Counted from the stretch's first letter, positions 34,531-43,565 are shown. The stretch: DNA of 64,000 nucleotides from Acidovorax sp. NB1 (GCF_005405905.1 NZ_BJHU01000021.1:248001-312000), one strand, 5' to 3'. Program-made: numbers and translations. The notes: generated from the letters alone by a model not told the origin.

Positions 34531-35597
34531 TGCAAGAACCTCCGCATAGCCAAGCCACAAGAGGTCAAATAGGACGGCGCTTCACGGACCATCTTTTTGA
34601 GCCGGACGGAACTTCCTATCTCCATCCCATCAAATGGGTTGACCGCGCTGCAGGCGAACCCCGTCTGCTGAGTCACCGCTTCGGTGAGACCTGGCAAAGG
34701 AGCAGATCCCCCCGCGAGCATGATGTGATCTACGCGGTTGTGTGGCGTACTGGTAAAGAAAAACTGCAACGCCCGGCCAATTTCCTGGGCCATGCTATCG
34801 ACAAATGGACGGAGGACAGCGGACTGGTAGTCCTCTGGGAGATCGCCATTGCGTTTTTTGCCTTCGGCCTCTTCTACAGAGAAACCATATTGGCGCACGA
34901 TCAACTGCGTCAGTTGCGCGCCGCCAAAGGCTTGGTCGCGGTCATAAAGGACTTCTTCATTGCGAATAACCTGCATGCTGGTGGTCAACGCCCCGACCTC
35001 GAACAATGCCACCATCGCATCGACACCTTTGTTGGGCAGTGCCTCAATCACACGTCCCGCAGCCAGCCGGGAGGCATGGGACTCGATATCCACTACCACC
35101 GGCTTCAGCCCCGCAGCTTCCGCCAAGCCCTGTCGATCCTGGACCTTCTCGCGCCGCGAGGCGGCGATGAGCACATCCACGTCGCCGGGAGCATTTTTGC
35201 TCGGTCCGATCACGCAGAAGTCCAGGCTCACTTCATCCAGAGAAAATGGAATGTATTGATTGGCTTCCGACTCGACCTGAACTTCGAGTTCCTGTTCCGT
35301 CATTCCACCCGGCAGAGTGATCTTCTTCGTGATGACGGCGGACGGCGGCAGAGCGAGTGCGACATTTTTTGTCCGCGTACCGCTCTTCTTCACAAGCCGA
35401 CGCAGCGCGTCTGCGACCTCGTCGAACTTTTCGATGTTGCCATCCGTGATCCAGCCACGTTCTAGTGGCTCGATGGCGCAGCGCTCCAGAACCAGGCCAC
35501 CCGCCTTATCACGCCCCAACTCCACCAGTTTGACACTGGAGGAACTGATGTCGATTCCCAGCAGCGGAGCAGACTGGCGACTGAACAAAGACCCCAT
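34527..35597 (-). CDS. pilM: Type IV pilus actin-like ATPase PilM
   Basis: Cytoplasmic actin-like protein of 356 residues that binds PilN and begins the pilM-N-O-P-Q operon. The first phosphate loop is LLGIDISSSSVKLVEL (about 12-27) and the second lies near IMLAGGSAPLPGLTEAV. The ATG at 35597 gives the usual MGSLFSR-type start; a longer reading extends into the promoter region. GC content is higher than in the downstream pil genes and close to that of mrcA. Confidence 0.96.
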   Translation of the reverse strand: MGSLFSRQSAPLLGIDISSSSVKLVELGRDKAGGLVLERCAIEPLERGWITDGNIEKFDEVADALRRLVKKSGTRTKNVALALPPSAVITKKITLPGGMTEQELEVQVESEANQYIPFSLDEVSLDFCVIGPSKNAPGDVDVLIAASRREKVQDRQGLAEAAGLKPVVVDIESHASRLAAGRVIEALPNKGVDAMVALFEVGALTTSMQVIRNEEVLYDRDQAFGGAQLTQLIVRQYGFSVEEAEGKKRNGDLPEDYQSAVLRPFVDSMAQEIGRALQFFFTSTPHNRVDHIMLAGGSAPLPGLTEAVTQQTGFACSAVNPFDGMEIGSSVRLKKMVREAPSYLTSCGLAMRRFLQ

Positions 35598-35842
35598 TGA
35601 GATCAAGATTGGTCCCCTGTAACTTGCCAAAATGAGGCAACAAAACTTAACACTTCACATGAATGCTATCAGTAAGATAGTTCTCCAGCAAAGATTTTTC
35701 CCGTTGTAACGTCTGCGTAGCGTTGCCAAAAGCAGACGAAATTTCGACGGCCGGCAATACCGTTCGACAAGGATCGGACGCCTTTCGGCAGCAGCGGAAT
35801 GGCTGGAATTTGAGATTCCAGGGACGCTCGGGCAGACATTTT

Positions 35843-35848
35843 TATAAT
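35843..35848 (+). promoter_or_regulatory. Consensus -10 box (TATAAT) of the mrcA promoter
   Basis: TATAAT 27 bp upstream of the mrcA start, in an otherwise GC-rich context, with GGAG 6 bp before the ATG. No good -35 box is seen at the normal distance. The 35598-35874 interval is the shared divergent promoter region of pilM and mrcA. Confidence 0.5.
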
Positions 35849-35874
35849 GGGCAGCCTTACCCATCCGGAGCGAT

Positions 35875-38271
35875 ATGCCGCCCTCCCCCTCGAAGTCGTC
35901 CGACAAGTCGGACACATCCTCCGCTCGCCCCCGGTCCACCTGGCTTCGCTGGCTTCTTCGCATCACGCTGTGGATGGCGGGGCTGGCGGCGGCTGGGGCT
36001 GCCGGGCTTGCACTGATCATTGCGGTGGCGCTCTCGGTGGCCTACCCCAACCTTCCTGACATCTCGGATCTGGCCGACTACCGGCCCAAGCTGCCCCTGC
36101 GCGTCTACTCTGCCGAAGGTGCCTTGCTGGGTGAGTTTGGTGAAGAGCGCAGAAACCTCACGCCCATTGAAGACATCCCGAAGGTGATGAAGGACGCGGT
36201 CCTGGCGATTGAAGACGCGCGTTTCTTCCAGCACGGGGGCGTGGACTACAAAGGTGTGTTGCGTGCAGGCCTTGCCAATTTGGGCCGCGTGAAGAGCCAG
36301 GGGGCATCGACTATCACAATGCAAGTGGCACGCAATGTTTATCTGTCTTCAGAAAAAACATTTACCCGCAAAATTTACGAAATCTTACTGACATTCAAAC
36401 TGGAGCACTTACTGACCAAGGATCAGATTCTTGAGATTTACATGAATCAGATTTTCTTGGGCAATCGCGCTTATGGTTTTGCGGCAGCTTCGGAAGCTTA
36501 TTTTGGCAAGCCGCTGAAATCACTCTCGATTGCAGAAGCCGCCATGCTCGCGGGCCTGCCCAAGGCCCCATCGGCCTACAACCCCATCAGCAACCCCAAA
36601 CGTGCCCGCGTTCGCCAGCAGTACATCATCGAACGCATGGAGGAAAACGGGTTCATCACGGCGCAGCAGGCGGCAGAAGCCAAGAAGGAAGAACTCAAGA
36701 TCCGGACCGGCCCCGACAACACGCGGGTCCATGCCGAATACGTGGCCGAGATGGCGCGCCAGCTGATTTTTACGCAGTACGGCAACGAGGCCTACACGCG
36801 GGGCCTCAACGTCTACACCACGCTGAATGCGGCAGAGCAAGAGGCGGCCTACAGCGCTTTGCGCCGAGGCATCATGGACTACGAGCGGCGCCAGCAGTAC
36901 CGGGGCCCCGAGAAGTTCGTGACGTTGCCTACGGCCCAGCAGGAAGTCGAGGATGCAATTGACGACGCCCTGGCCAACCACCCGGACAACGGCGATGTGC
37001 TTTCAGCCGTGGTGCTGGAGGCCAGCCCGCGCAAGATCGTGGCGGCCCGCGCCAATGGCGATGCACTGGAGATCACGGGCGACGGCTTGAAGCCTGCGCA
37101 GTCCGGCCTGAGCGATAAGGCACCGCCCAACATCAAAATCCGCCGTGGAGCAGTGATCCGCGTAGTCAAGACCCCCAAGGGTGCCTGGGAGATCACGCAA
37201 CTGCCTGAAGTGGAAGGCGCCTTTGTGGCCCTCGACCCGCGCAACGGCTCCATCCGAGCCCTGGTGGGTGGTTTCGACTTCGATAAGAACAAGTTCAACC
37301 ACGCCGCTCAAGCGTGGCGCCAGCCGGGCTCCAGCTTCAAGCCGTTCATCTACTCGGCAGCCCTCGAAAAAGGCTTCACCCCGGCCACGGTCATCAACGA
37401 CGCGCCCCTTTTCTTTGACGCAGGGGTCACTGGCGGCCAACCTTGGGAGCCGAAGAACTACGACGGCAAATACGATGGCCCCATGAGCATGCGCACGGGT
37501 CTGGCCAAGTCTAAGAACATGATCTCGATCCGCATCCTGCAGGCCGTGGGCCCCAAGACGGCGCAAGAGTGGGTGGGGCGTTTTGGCTTCGACCCCGAAA
37601 AACACCCCGCCTACCTGACCATGGCGCTGGGCGCGGGATCCGTCACGCCGCTACAGATGGCGACCGCCTACTCGGTGTTTGCCAACGGGGGCTACCGCGT
37701 GAACCCCTGGTTGATCACCAAGGTGACCGACCACAAGGGCCGGGTGATTTCCGAGACCACACCGCCGGTGACCAGCGAACAACCTCGGGCGATTGAGGCA
37801 CGCAACGCTTTTCTGATGAACAGCCTGCTGCAGGAAGTCACCCGCTCCGGGACTGCGGCCCGTGCCCAGGCCACCCTCAAGCGCCCCGACCTTTACGGCA
37901 AGACCGGTACCACCAACGATTCGGTGGACGCCTGGTTTGCGGGCTACCAGCCGACCATCGCAGCCGTGACCTGGATCGGATACGACACGCCCCGCAACCT
38001 GGGCAGCCGTGAAACCGGGGGTGGACTCAGCCTGCCTGTCTGGATCAGCTTCATGGAGCGTGCGCTCAAGGGCGTGCCGGTCATGGAGCCCACCGTGCCG
38101 GCAGGCGTAGTCAATGTCGGCGGGGAATGGTTCTACGACGAATACGCACGCAGCTCTGGCGTGTCCAGCGTGGGGCTGGAAGACCATCGCTCAGCCTCAC
38201 CGGCGGTTACCCCCCAGGCGCCCCCGCCTTCCGAAGAGCGCAGCCGCATTCTGGACTTGTTCCGCAACTGA
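35875..38271 (+). CDS. mrcA: Class A penicillin-binding protein PBP1A
   Basis: Bifunctional peptidoglycan polymerase/cross-linker, 798 residues. A cytoplasmic tail and one transmembrane helix (about 30-57) lead to the GT51 glycosyltransferase domain with catalytic Glu113 in IEDARFFQHGGVD and QGASTITMQVARN. The transpeptidase domain carries the SxxK serine in GSSFKPF, the SKN triad member in LAKSKNM, and KTGTTND. Divergent from pilM, the standard arrangement in this group. A stretch from about 36310 to 36540 inside the GT domain is markedly AT-richer than the rest (22-23 of 60 bases G/C), which may mark recombination. Confidence 0.97.
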   Translation: MPPSPSKSSDKSDTSSARPRSTWLRWLLRITLWMAGLAAAGAAGLALIIAVALSVAYPNLPDISDLADYRPKLPLRVYSAEGALLGEFGEERRNLTPIEDIPKVMKDAVLAIEDARFFQHGGVDYKGVLRAGLANLGRVKSQGASTITMQVARNVYLSSEKTFTRKIYEILLTFKLEHLLTKDQILEIYMNQIFLGNRAYGFAAASEAYFGKPLKSLSIAEAAMLAGLPKAPSAYNPISNPKRARVRQQYIIERMEENGFITAQQAAEAKKEELKIRTGPDNTRVHAEYVAEMARQLIFTQYGNEAYTRGLNVYTTLNAAEQEAAYSALRRGIMDYERRQQYRGPEKFVTLPTAQQEVEDAIDDALANHPDNGDVLSAVVLEASPRKIVAARANGDALEITGDGLKPAQSGLSDKAPPNIKIRRGAVIRVVKTPKGAWEITQLPEVEGAFVALDPRNGSIRALVGGFDFDKNKFNHAAQAWRQPGSSFKPFIYSAALEKGFTPATVINDAPLFFDAGVTGGQPWEPKNYDGKYDGPMSMRTGLAKSKNMISIRILQAVGPKTAQEWVGRFGFDPEKHPAYLTMALGAGSVTPLQMATAYSVFANGGYRVNPWLITKVTDHKGRVISETTPPVTSEQPRAIEARNAFLMNSLLQEVTRSGTAARAQATLKRPDLYGKTGTTNDSVDAWFAGYQPTIAAVTWIGYDTPRNLGSRETGGGLSLPVWISFMERALKGVPVMEPTVPAGVVNVGGEWFYDEYARSSGVSSVGLEDHRSASPAVTPQAPPPSEERSRILDLFRN

Positions 38272-38280
38272 TCGGCGCTT

Positions 38281-38309
38281 CCCCCCGACACTGCATTGGT
38301 GTTGGGGGG
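38281..38309. terminator. G/C hairpin after mrcA
   Basis: CCCCCCGACAC / GTGTTGGGGGG, 11-bp stem with one G-U pair and a 7-base loop, 10 bp after the mrcA stop. No T-tract follows, so termination is plausible but not certain. It lies between convergent mrcA and cyaY. Confidence 0.45.
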
Positions 38310-38398
38310 CTGAACAGCCCGACAGGATGACGTTGCAGCAGGGGCCACCCGGCGCCAGCCGTTTTGGGGGTTGAAGCCGGTCGGCCGGGCAGGGGCGC

Positions 38399-38734
38399 CT
38401 AAAGGGCGGCCGCAAACTGCAGGGGCAGCCCTGATTGCTGGGTCGCATCGCGGCTCAGGCACACGAAAAACTCTCCCGCCCCCTTGGTGTCTTGCCACAC
38501 GCTGCCATCAAACCGGTAGTGGTAGCCCCCGGAGCGGGCGGCCATCCAGACCTCCTGCAGAGGCTTTTGCAGGTTGATCACGATCTGGCTGCGGTTGGGG
38601 AAAGTCAACGTCACCATGCCTCCCGACCGCTGGGCGTCCACATCGGCATCCGTGGTGTCGTTGATGCGATCACAACTGCGCTCGACGGCAAGCAGCAGTT
38701 GTTCGGCGTGGTCCATGTATTCAAGGTCGGTCAT
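38399..38734 (-). CDS. cyaY: Frataxin-like iron-sulfur protein CyaY
   Basis: Bacterial frataxin, 111 residues, which binds iron and tunes Fe-S cluster assembly on IscS. Begins [14 protein letters not shown] with the acidic helix 1, followed by [20 protein letters not shown], then [18 protein letters not shown]. The ATG at 38734 is 12 bp from the divergent lptM start. Confidence 0.95.
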   Translation of the reverse strand: MTDLEYMDHAEQLLLAVERSCDRINDTTDADVDAQRSGGMVTLTFPNRSQIVINLQKPLQEVWMAARSGGYHYRFDGSVWQDTKGAGEFFVCLSRDATQQSGLPLQFAAAL

Positions 38735-38746
38735 TACAATTTGCGC

Positions 38747-38953
38747 ATGTTGAAAGCTCCCCAAATTCTAGTCAGGACGCTTGTCCTTGCTGCCAGCGCG
38801 GCGGCCCTGTTTGGCTGTGGACAGCGGGGGCCGCTGTATCTTCCTACCGGGCCCGCTGCAGGGCAACGCGCCACGCTGCCCGAGACGCTGACGCCCGGCA
38901 GCAGCGCCGGGGCCACGCAGGCGCCCACTCCGGCAGCATCGGCCCCTCGCTAG
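38747..38953 (+). CDS. lptM: LPS translocon maturation lipoprotein LptM (YifL-like)
   Basis: Small 68-residue lipoprotein with signal peptide and lipobox ALFGC (Cys24), then [11 protein letters not shown], the LptM signature that binds the LptD/LptE translocon and helps LptD disulfide maturation. The tail is Pro/Ala-rich. The start is the ATG at 38747. TACAAT lies 7-12 bp upstream, so the mRNA may be leaderless. In related genomes lysA follows this gene; here it does not. Confidence 0.88.
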   Translation: MLKAPQILVRTLVLAASAAALFGCGQRGPLYLPTGPAAGQRATLPETLTPGSSAGATQAPTPAASAPR

Positions 38954-39082
38954 CCCGACCGGGGCAAGCGCCGCGAGCGCCTCTTCACCCAGGGGCGCCA
39001 ATGCCCATTCACTTGATTTCTATCAAGTACAAACCCTAGGGGCACTCGTACAGTCTGCGCTTTATTGCACCGCAGGATGGCC

Positions 39083-39910
39083 ATGGCCCTGGAACTCTAC
39101 CGCGACAAGAATCACGCTTGCCTGATGTTCACCGACCTCATTGAGGAGGACGGCCAGGCCGTGCAGGCCAATCAGTTTTTGATCGTTGATGACGACACGG
39201 GCGCCATCATCGACCCGGGTGGCAACCTGGCCTTCAACGAGCTGTTCATGGGGATGACCAAACATTTCCCACCCCACAAGCTCTCGTACCTGATTGCATC
39301 GCACGCCGACCCGGACATCATCGCCTCGCTCGACCGCTGGATGACAAGCACCAAGGCCAACCTGGTGATCTCGCGCGTGTGGGAACGTTTTGCGCCCCAC
39401 TTCACCAAGGTGGGCAAGACCGAGAACCGCGTGATCGGCGTGCCCGACAGCGGCGGCCACCTGCCCCTGGGCCGCCATGAGCTGGTGCTGCTGCCTGCGC
39501 ACTTCATGCATTCCGAAGGCAACTTCCACTTCTACGACCCGGTCAGCCGCATCCTGTTCACAGGTGACCTGGGCGTGTCGATGATGTCGGGCGCCGAAGC
39601 CCGGGTGCCGGTGACCGACCTCAAGGCGCACATCCCGCGCATGGAGGGTTTCCACCGCCGCTACATGGTGTCCAACAAGATCCTGCGCCTGTGGGTGCGC
39701 ATGGTGCGTCAGCTCGACATTGCCATGCTGGTGCCACAACACGGAGCCCCCATCATGGGCAAGGAAGCCATCAACGACTTCTTTGAGTGGATAGAGAACC
39801 TGATGTGTGGCATTGACCTGTTCGACGACCGGGCCTACCAGATCCCCACGGCCTACATCGACCCGGTGACCCGGCAGATGCGCCCTGCACTGCGGGCCGT
39901 CAACGGATAA
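39083..39910 (+). CDS. Oxygen-binding di-iron (ODP) metallo-beta-lactamase-fold protein
   Basis: A 275-residue MBL-fold protein resembling the diiron module of flavodiiron proteins. Candidate ligands are HADPD (in LIASHADPDIIASLD), the His in PAHFMHSEGN, the Asp in FTGDLGVS, and the His in VPQHGAP. Such ODP proteins bind O2 or peroxide and have been linked to chemosensory signalling. No receptor or flavodoxin domain is fused. The ATG at 39083 has AGGA upstream; an ATG at 39077 and a TTG at 39065 are alternatives. It stands alone and converges on msrQ. Confidence 0.8.
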   Translation: MALELYRDKNHACLMFTDLIEEDGQAVQANQFLIVDDDTGAIIDPGGNLAFNELFMGMTKHFPPHKLSYLIASHADPDIIASLDRWMTSTKANLVISRVWERFAPHFTKVGKTENRVIGVPDSGGHLPLGRHELVLLPAHFMHSEGNFHFYDPVSRILFTGDLGVSMMSGAEARVPVTDLKAHIPRMEGFHRRYMVSNKILRLWVRMVRQLDIAMLVPQHGAPIMGKEAINDFFEWIENLMCGIDLFDDRAYQIPTAYIDPVTRQMRPALRAVNG

Positions 39911-39962
39911 AAACCTGCCCCCACAAGGAAAAAGAGCCTTCTCCGCGCGATGGGCAAGCAAA

Positions 39963-40004
39963 GTTTGCTATTAAACATATAGCAAACAGCTAGTGATGCT
40001 ATGG
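39963..40004. repeat. Dispersed intergenic repeat, copy 4 (partial) with hairpin
   Basis: GTTTGCTAT (39963-39971) / ATAGCAAAC (39979-39987) form a perfect 9-bp stem with a 7-base loop, followed by AGCTAGTGATGCTATGG. It shares the GCTAT...ATAGC module with the other copies but lacks the tail. Lies in the convergent gap between the ODP gene and msrQ and overlaps the end of msrQ slightly. Confidence 0.45.
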
Positions 40005-40652
40005 CGAACCCGCCGGATTGCCGCGCCCGCGCTGGGACGCGGTCACAGTGGGCTGCGGCCTGCGCCAGCGGTGCCAGGCACGCCAGCCCAACAGCGCAGC
40101 CAGGATAGAGGCATACAGCGCGACCTCGGCAAAGTCATTCTTCCCGGCGCGCATCCAGAAAAAATGCAGCACCGCCAGGCCCGCCACCGCATAGACCGTA
40201 CGGTGCAGCGCTTGCCAGCGCTTGCCTCCCAAGGCCTTGATCGCCCGGTTGAACGAGGTGCCCGCCAGCAGTGCCAGCAGCAGCAACGCCAGCGATCCCA
40301 CCAGGATGAAGGGCCGCTTGGCGATGTCGCGCAGGATGTCGGCCACATCAAAGCCCATGTCGAACCAGGCATAGCTCAGCAGGTGCAGCACCCCGTAGAA
40401 AAACACGAACAGGCCCAGCATGCGCCGAAACCGCGCCAGCTGTGGCGTGGCCGTGAGCACCCGCAGCGGCGTGACAGCCAGCACCAGGCACAGTGCCCGC
40501 AGCGTCCAGTCACCCGTGGCGCGGATCAGGGCCTCGGCCGGGTTGGCGCCTAGTTGGCTGGTGGCGGTGGCCACCACCAGCCACACCAGGGGGAGCAGGC
40601 ACAGAACGAACACCAAGGGTTTGGCAGCGGGGTGGAGCAGGAGTTTGCGCAT
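39999..40652 (-). CDS. msrQ: Heme-binding membrane subunit MsrQ
   Basis: Inner-membrane b-type cytochrome, 217 residues with about six hydrophobic segments, that passes electrons from the quinone pool to MsrP. The family region has LRVLTATPQLARFRRMLGL, FYGVLHLLSY and KRWQALHRTVY with conserved heme histidines. The ATG at 40652 gives the usual MRKLLLHP start. Lies 113 bp after msrP in the same direction. Confidence 0.95.
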   Translation of the reverse strand: MRKLLLHPAAKPLVFVLCLLPLVWLVVATATSQLGANPAEALIRATGDWTLRALCLVLAVTPLRVLTATPQLARFRRMLGLFVFFYGVLHLLSYAWFDMGFDVADILRDIAKRPFILVGSLALLLLALLAGTSFNRAIKALGGKRWQALHRTVYAVAGLAVLHFFWMRAGKNDFAEVALYASILAALLGWRAWHRWRRPQPTVTASQRGRGNPAGSP

Positions 40653-40765
40653 GGGGATCAGTGCCTGGCCTTGCCGCTGCAACCCACACGCGGCGGGCCG
40701 GGCGCAACACAAGAACCAGGGAGCATCAGGCCGTGATCGTCGGAGGTCGTCGATGACTACCGGAA

Positions 40766-41770
40766 TCAGTAGAACTTCTTGAGGTCCATGCCCGCATAGA
40801 GCTGGCCGACCTGGGCTTCGTAACCGTTGAACATCAACGTCTTGCGCTTCTTGGCAAACAGGCCGTCTTCGCCAATGCGCCTCTCGGTGGCCTGGCTCCA
40901 GCGCGGGTGGTCCACCTCAGGGTTCACGTTCGAGTAGAAACCGTATTCCTGCTTGGCCGCCTTGTTCCAGGCCGTGCCCGGCTCCTTTTCGACGAAGCGG
41001 ATTTTGACGATGCTCTTAGCACTCTTGAAGCCGTATTTCCAGGGCACCACCAGGCGCACCGGCGCACCGTTCTGATTGGGCAGCACTTCGCCGTACATGC
41101 CAAAAGCGAGCAGAGTCAGTGGGTTCATGGCTTCGTCCAGGCGCAAGCCTTCCACATACGGCCAGTCGAGCACCCGCGAGCCCACGTAAGGCATGGTGGC
41201 CTTGTCGGCCAGCGTCACAAACTCCACGTACTTGGCGCTGCCCTGCGGCTCCACGCGCTTGATCAGCTCGGCCAGCGAGTACCCCACCCAGGGGATCACC
41301 ATAGACCAGCCCTCCACGCAGCGCAGCCGGTAGATACGCTCTTCTTGCGCGCTGAGCTTGATCAGGTCTTCGATGCCGTATTTGCCGGGTTTCTTGACCA
41401 GGCCTTCCACTTCCACTGTCCAGGGGGTGGTCTTGAGCGTATGGGCATTGCGCGCGGGGTCGGCCTTGTCGGTGCCGAACTCGTAGAAGTTGTTGTAGGT
41501 GCTCGCGTCTTTGTAGTCGGTGAGCTTTTCCATCGTGATCGCACCGGCCACGGTGGACTTGGCGCCCGCCAGCGCAGCCAGCTTGTTGGGCCGCATCACC
41601 TGGGCCTGCTGCGCCAGCGCTTCGCGGCCCGCCCAGGCCGCCATCGCGGCACCTGCCGCGCCGCCCGCCATGAGCTTGAGCATCTGGCGGCGGTCTTCGT
41701 AGACCGCGCGGGGCGTGATTTCGGAGGGATGGGGGTGGTTGAAACCCGAGTCGCGCGAGGGGATCAGCAT
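40766..41770 (-). CDS. msrP: Periplasmic methionine sulfoxide reductase, molybdopterin subunit MsrP
   Basis: Repairs oxidised methionines in periplasmic proteins; 334 residues. Exported by Tat: [15 protein letters not shown] at about 26-40 is a twin-arginine signal, cleaved near ALA-QQ. The molybdenum-ligating cysteine is in [15 protein letters not shown], and [20 protein letters not shown] is the typical late motif. With MsrQ it forms the MsrPQ system. A MITE sits 157 bp upstream of its start. Confidence 0.97.
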   Translation of the reverse strand: MLIPSRDSGFNHPHPSEITPRAVYEDRRQMLKLMAGGAAGAAMAAWAGREALAQQAQVMRPNKLAALAGAKSTVAGAITMEKLTDYKDASTYNNFYEFGTDKADPARNAHTLKTTPWTVEVEGLVKKPGKYGIEDLIKLSAQEERIYRLRCVEGWSMVIPWVGYSLAELIKRVEPQGSAKYVEFVTLADKATMPYVGSRVLDWPYVEGLRLDEAMNPLTLLAFGMYGEVLPNQNGAPVRLVVPWKYGFKSAKSIVKIRFVEKEPGTAWNKAAKQEYGFYSNVNPEVDHPRWSQATERRIGEDGLFAKKRKTLMFNGYEAQVGQLYAGMDLKKFY

Positions 41771-41926
41771 GGGGAGGCTCCGGTCATGGTCTGGTGGAAA
41801 CAGCTGCAGCGGTAGAGCTGCACAACTGTTAGTTCGTTCCCTGAACCACGCAGGTTACACCGACGACGCAATAGTTGCAGCCTCCTGCGCCGATGCCCGA
41901 CAGGGGCGCCATCCCTTCAACCCTTA

Positions 41927-42196
41927 GAGCCTGTTTACGATCTCGCGGGGGATCGCGCTGGCGCGCAATCGGGATGAGTGGATGCTTCGGATGCGCCGCA
42001 TGGGCTCATGCCCATGCAAGCAGCCGGGGCGTTCAATCGCCCGATTTCGCTCCAACCCTTCGGGCAGTGGTCTTTGCGGGCAGTCTGCGGCGTTGCGGCG
42101 CTTGTGGGTAGCCGGGCTATTCACACCGCGCACCGCGCCTTGCATCCCATCCCGCAAAGACCGCTGCGCGACCCCTGGGAGATCGTAAACAGGCTC
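41927..42196. mobile_element. 270-bp MITE with perfect 18-bp terminal inverted repeats and TTA target duplication
   Basis: The left end GAGCCTGTTTACGATCTC (41927-41944) is repeated exactly as its reverse complement at 42179-42196. Both ends are flanked by TTA (41924-41926 and 42197-42199). No transposase can be encoded in the interior. Internal inverted repeats include GCAGTGGTCTTTGCGGG (42064) with CCCGCAAAGACCGCTGC (42152), 16 of 17 matching, and GCATGGGC/GCCCATGC near 42000. Ends beginning GAGCC with a TNA duplication recall IS5-family elements of the IS1031 group, which could mobilise it. It lies 20 bp after ccsB. The remaining sequence between msrP and ccsB (41771-41923) shows nothing else. 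Confidence 0.85.
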
Positions 42197-42215
42197 TTAG
42201 AACGTGTTGACGTTC

Positions 42216-43565
42216 TTACAACGTGCCATAGCTGTGCAGGCCGCTCAGGAACATGTTCACCCCGAGGAACGCGAACGTGGTCACCGCCAGGCCCACCAGC
42301 GCCCACCAGGCGGACACTGTGCCGCGCAGCCCCTTCATGAGGCGCATGTGCAGCCAGGCGGCGTAGTTGAGCCAGACGATCAGCGCCCAGGTCTCCTTCG
42401 GGTCCCAGCTCCAGTAGCCGCCCCAGGCCTCGGCCGCCCAGAGGGCGCCCAGCACCGTGGCGATGGTGAAAAACGCAAAGCCCACGGCGATGGACTTGTA
42501 CATCACATCGTCCAGGATCTCGAACGACGGCAGGCGCGCCGCAATGCGCTTGCGGCCCAGCAGGATGCCCGCGACGATGAGCGCGGAGATGCCGAAATAC
42601 ACCATCCAGTAGCTGCCGCCGTTTTCGGTCGCCCCTTGGCGGAACACGATGGGCTCAAAACACAGCACCACGCCCAGCAGCCACAGCGGGGCCAGTTTGT
42701 ACCAGCGGGTTTCGGTGGCCTGTTGCTTGATGAGATACGCAAACGCCACCATGGCAGCCAGCGCAAAGGTGCCGTAGCCGATGAAGTTGGCGGGCACGTG
42801 CAGCTTCATCCACCAGCTCTTGAGGGCGGGTACCAGGGGCTGGATTTCGTGCGCCTCGCGCACCACGGTGTACCAGAGCAAAAAGCCCACGGCCGCGCTC
42901 ACCACCAGCATCACAAAGCCACCCAGGGCGCGCGTGTCGTACTGCTCTTCGTAGTACAGGTAGAACGCCGCCGTCATCCAGCAAAACAGCACGAATACTT
43001 CGTACAAATTGCTCACGGGAATGTGGCCGATGTCGGGGCCGATGAGGTAGCTCTCGTACCAGCGCACCAGGGTGCCGATGAGCGCCATGGCCACCGCCAC
43101 CCAGGCGATGCGCGAGCCGAGCATGCCCATGGTCTTGCCTTCTCCGCGCGAGAACATGCCCACCCAGTAGAAGATGGTGCTCATGAAGAACAGCATGCTC
43201 ATCCACAGGATGGCCGACTGGCTGGAGAGGAAGTATTTGAGGCCGAACACGGTATCGGCCCGCGTCAGGCTGCCCGCCCCGTCCTGCTGGTAGAGCCCGA
43301 TCGCCATCAGCGCCACGGCTGCCACGATGAGCAGCAGCACCCGCAGCGGGCGCCAGAACCAGCACAGCCAGATCGTGCACGGGATGGTACCGAGCAGGAT
43401 GCCTTTTTCGTAGCCGTCCATGAAGCTGCCGTAGCGCTGCAGCGCGTAGAGCCCCCCCACGGTCACGACGACCGCAAACAGCCAGTCCAGCCAGTTGCGG
43501 CGGGCAAAGAAGCCCTCGTTCAGGGTGATCGTGGTAGCGGTCGAGGAAGAAGTCGCGGTGTTCAT
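42216..43565 (-). CDS. ccsB: System II cytochrome c biogenesis protein CcsB/ResC (CcsA family)
   Basis: Heme handling membrane protein, 449 residues with about ten transmembrane segments. The tryptophan-rich WWD-type motif WGGYWSWDPKETWALIVWL lies near 380-400, and conserved heme histidines occur in LHVPANFIGYG and in the final YAAWLHMRL region. It ends GLHSYGTL, as the family does. Its ATG overlaps the resB stop (ATGA). Together ResB and this protein attach heme to apocytochromes c. Symbols for this family vary (ccsA, ccsB, resC). Confidence 0.93.
   Translation of the reverse strand: MNTATSSSTATTITLNEGFFARRNWLDWLFAVVVTVGGLYALQRYGSFMDGYEKGILLGTIPCTIWLCWFWRPLRVLLLIVAAVALMAIGLYQQDGAGSLTRADTVFGLKYFLSSQSAILWMSMLFFMSTIFYWVGMFSRGEGKTMGMLGSRIAWVAVAMALIGTLVRWYESYLIGPDIGHIPVSNLYEVFVLFCWMTAAFYLYYEEQYDTRALGGFVMLVVSAAVGFLLWYTVVREAHEIQPLVPALKSWWMKLHVPANFIGYGTFALAAMVAFAYLIKQQATETRWYKLAPLWLLGVVLCFEPIVFRQGATENGGSYWMVYFGISALIVAGILLGRKRIAARLPSFEILDDVMYKSIAVGFAFFTIATVLGALWAAEAWGGYWSWDPKETWALIVWLNYAAWLHMRLMKGLRGTVSAWWALVGLAVTTFAFLGVNMFLSGLHSYGTL

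Noticed and set aside
34531-34560. Upstream ATG start for pilN
   Set aside because: The GTG at 34530 has GGAGG and the GTGA overlap with pilM, and gives the conserved INLLPHRE start.
39065-39082. TTG start for the ODP protein
   Set aside because: ATG codons at 39077 and 39083 follow directly and the latter has an AGGA ribosome site.
42200-42215. GAACGT-GTTG-ACGTTC hairpin as ccsB terminator
   Set aside because: Only a 6-bp stem with no U-tract, directly next to the MITE; too weak to call.
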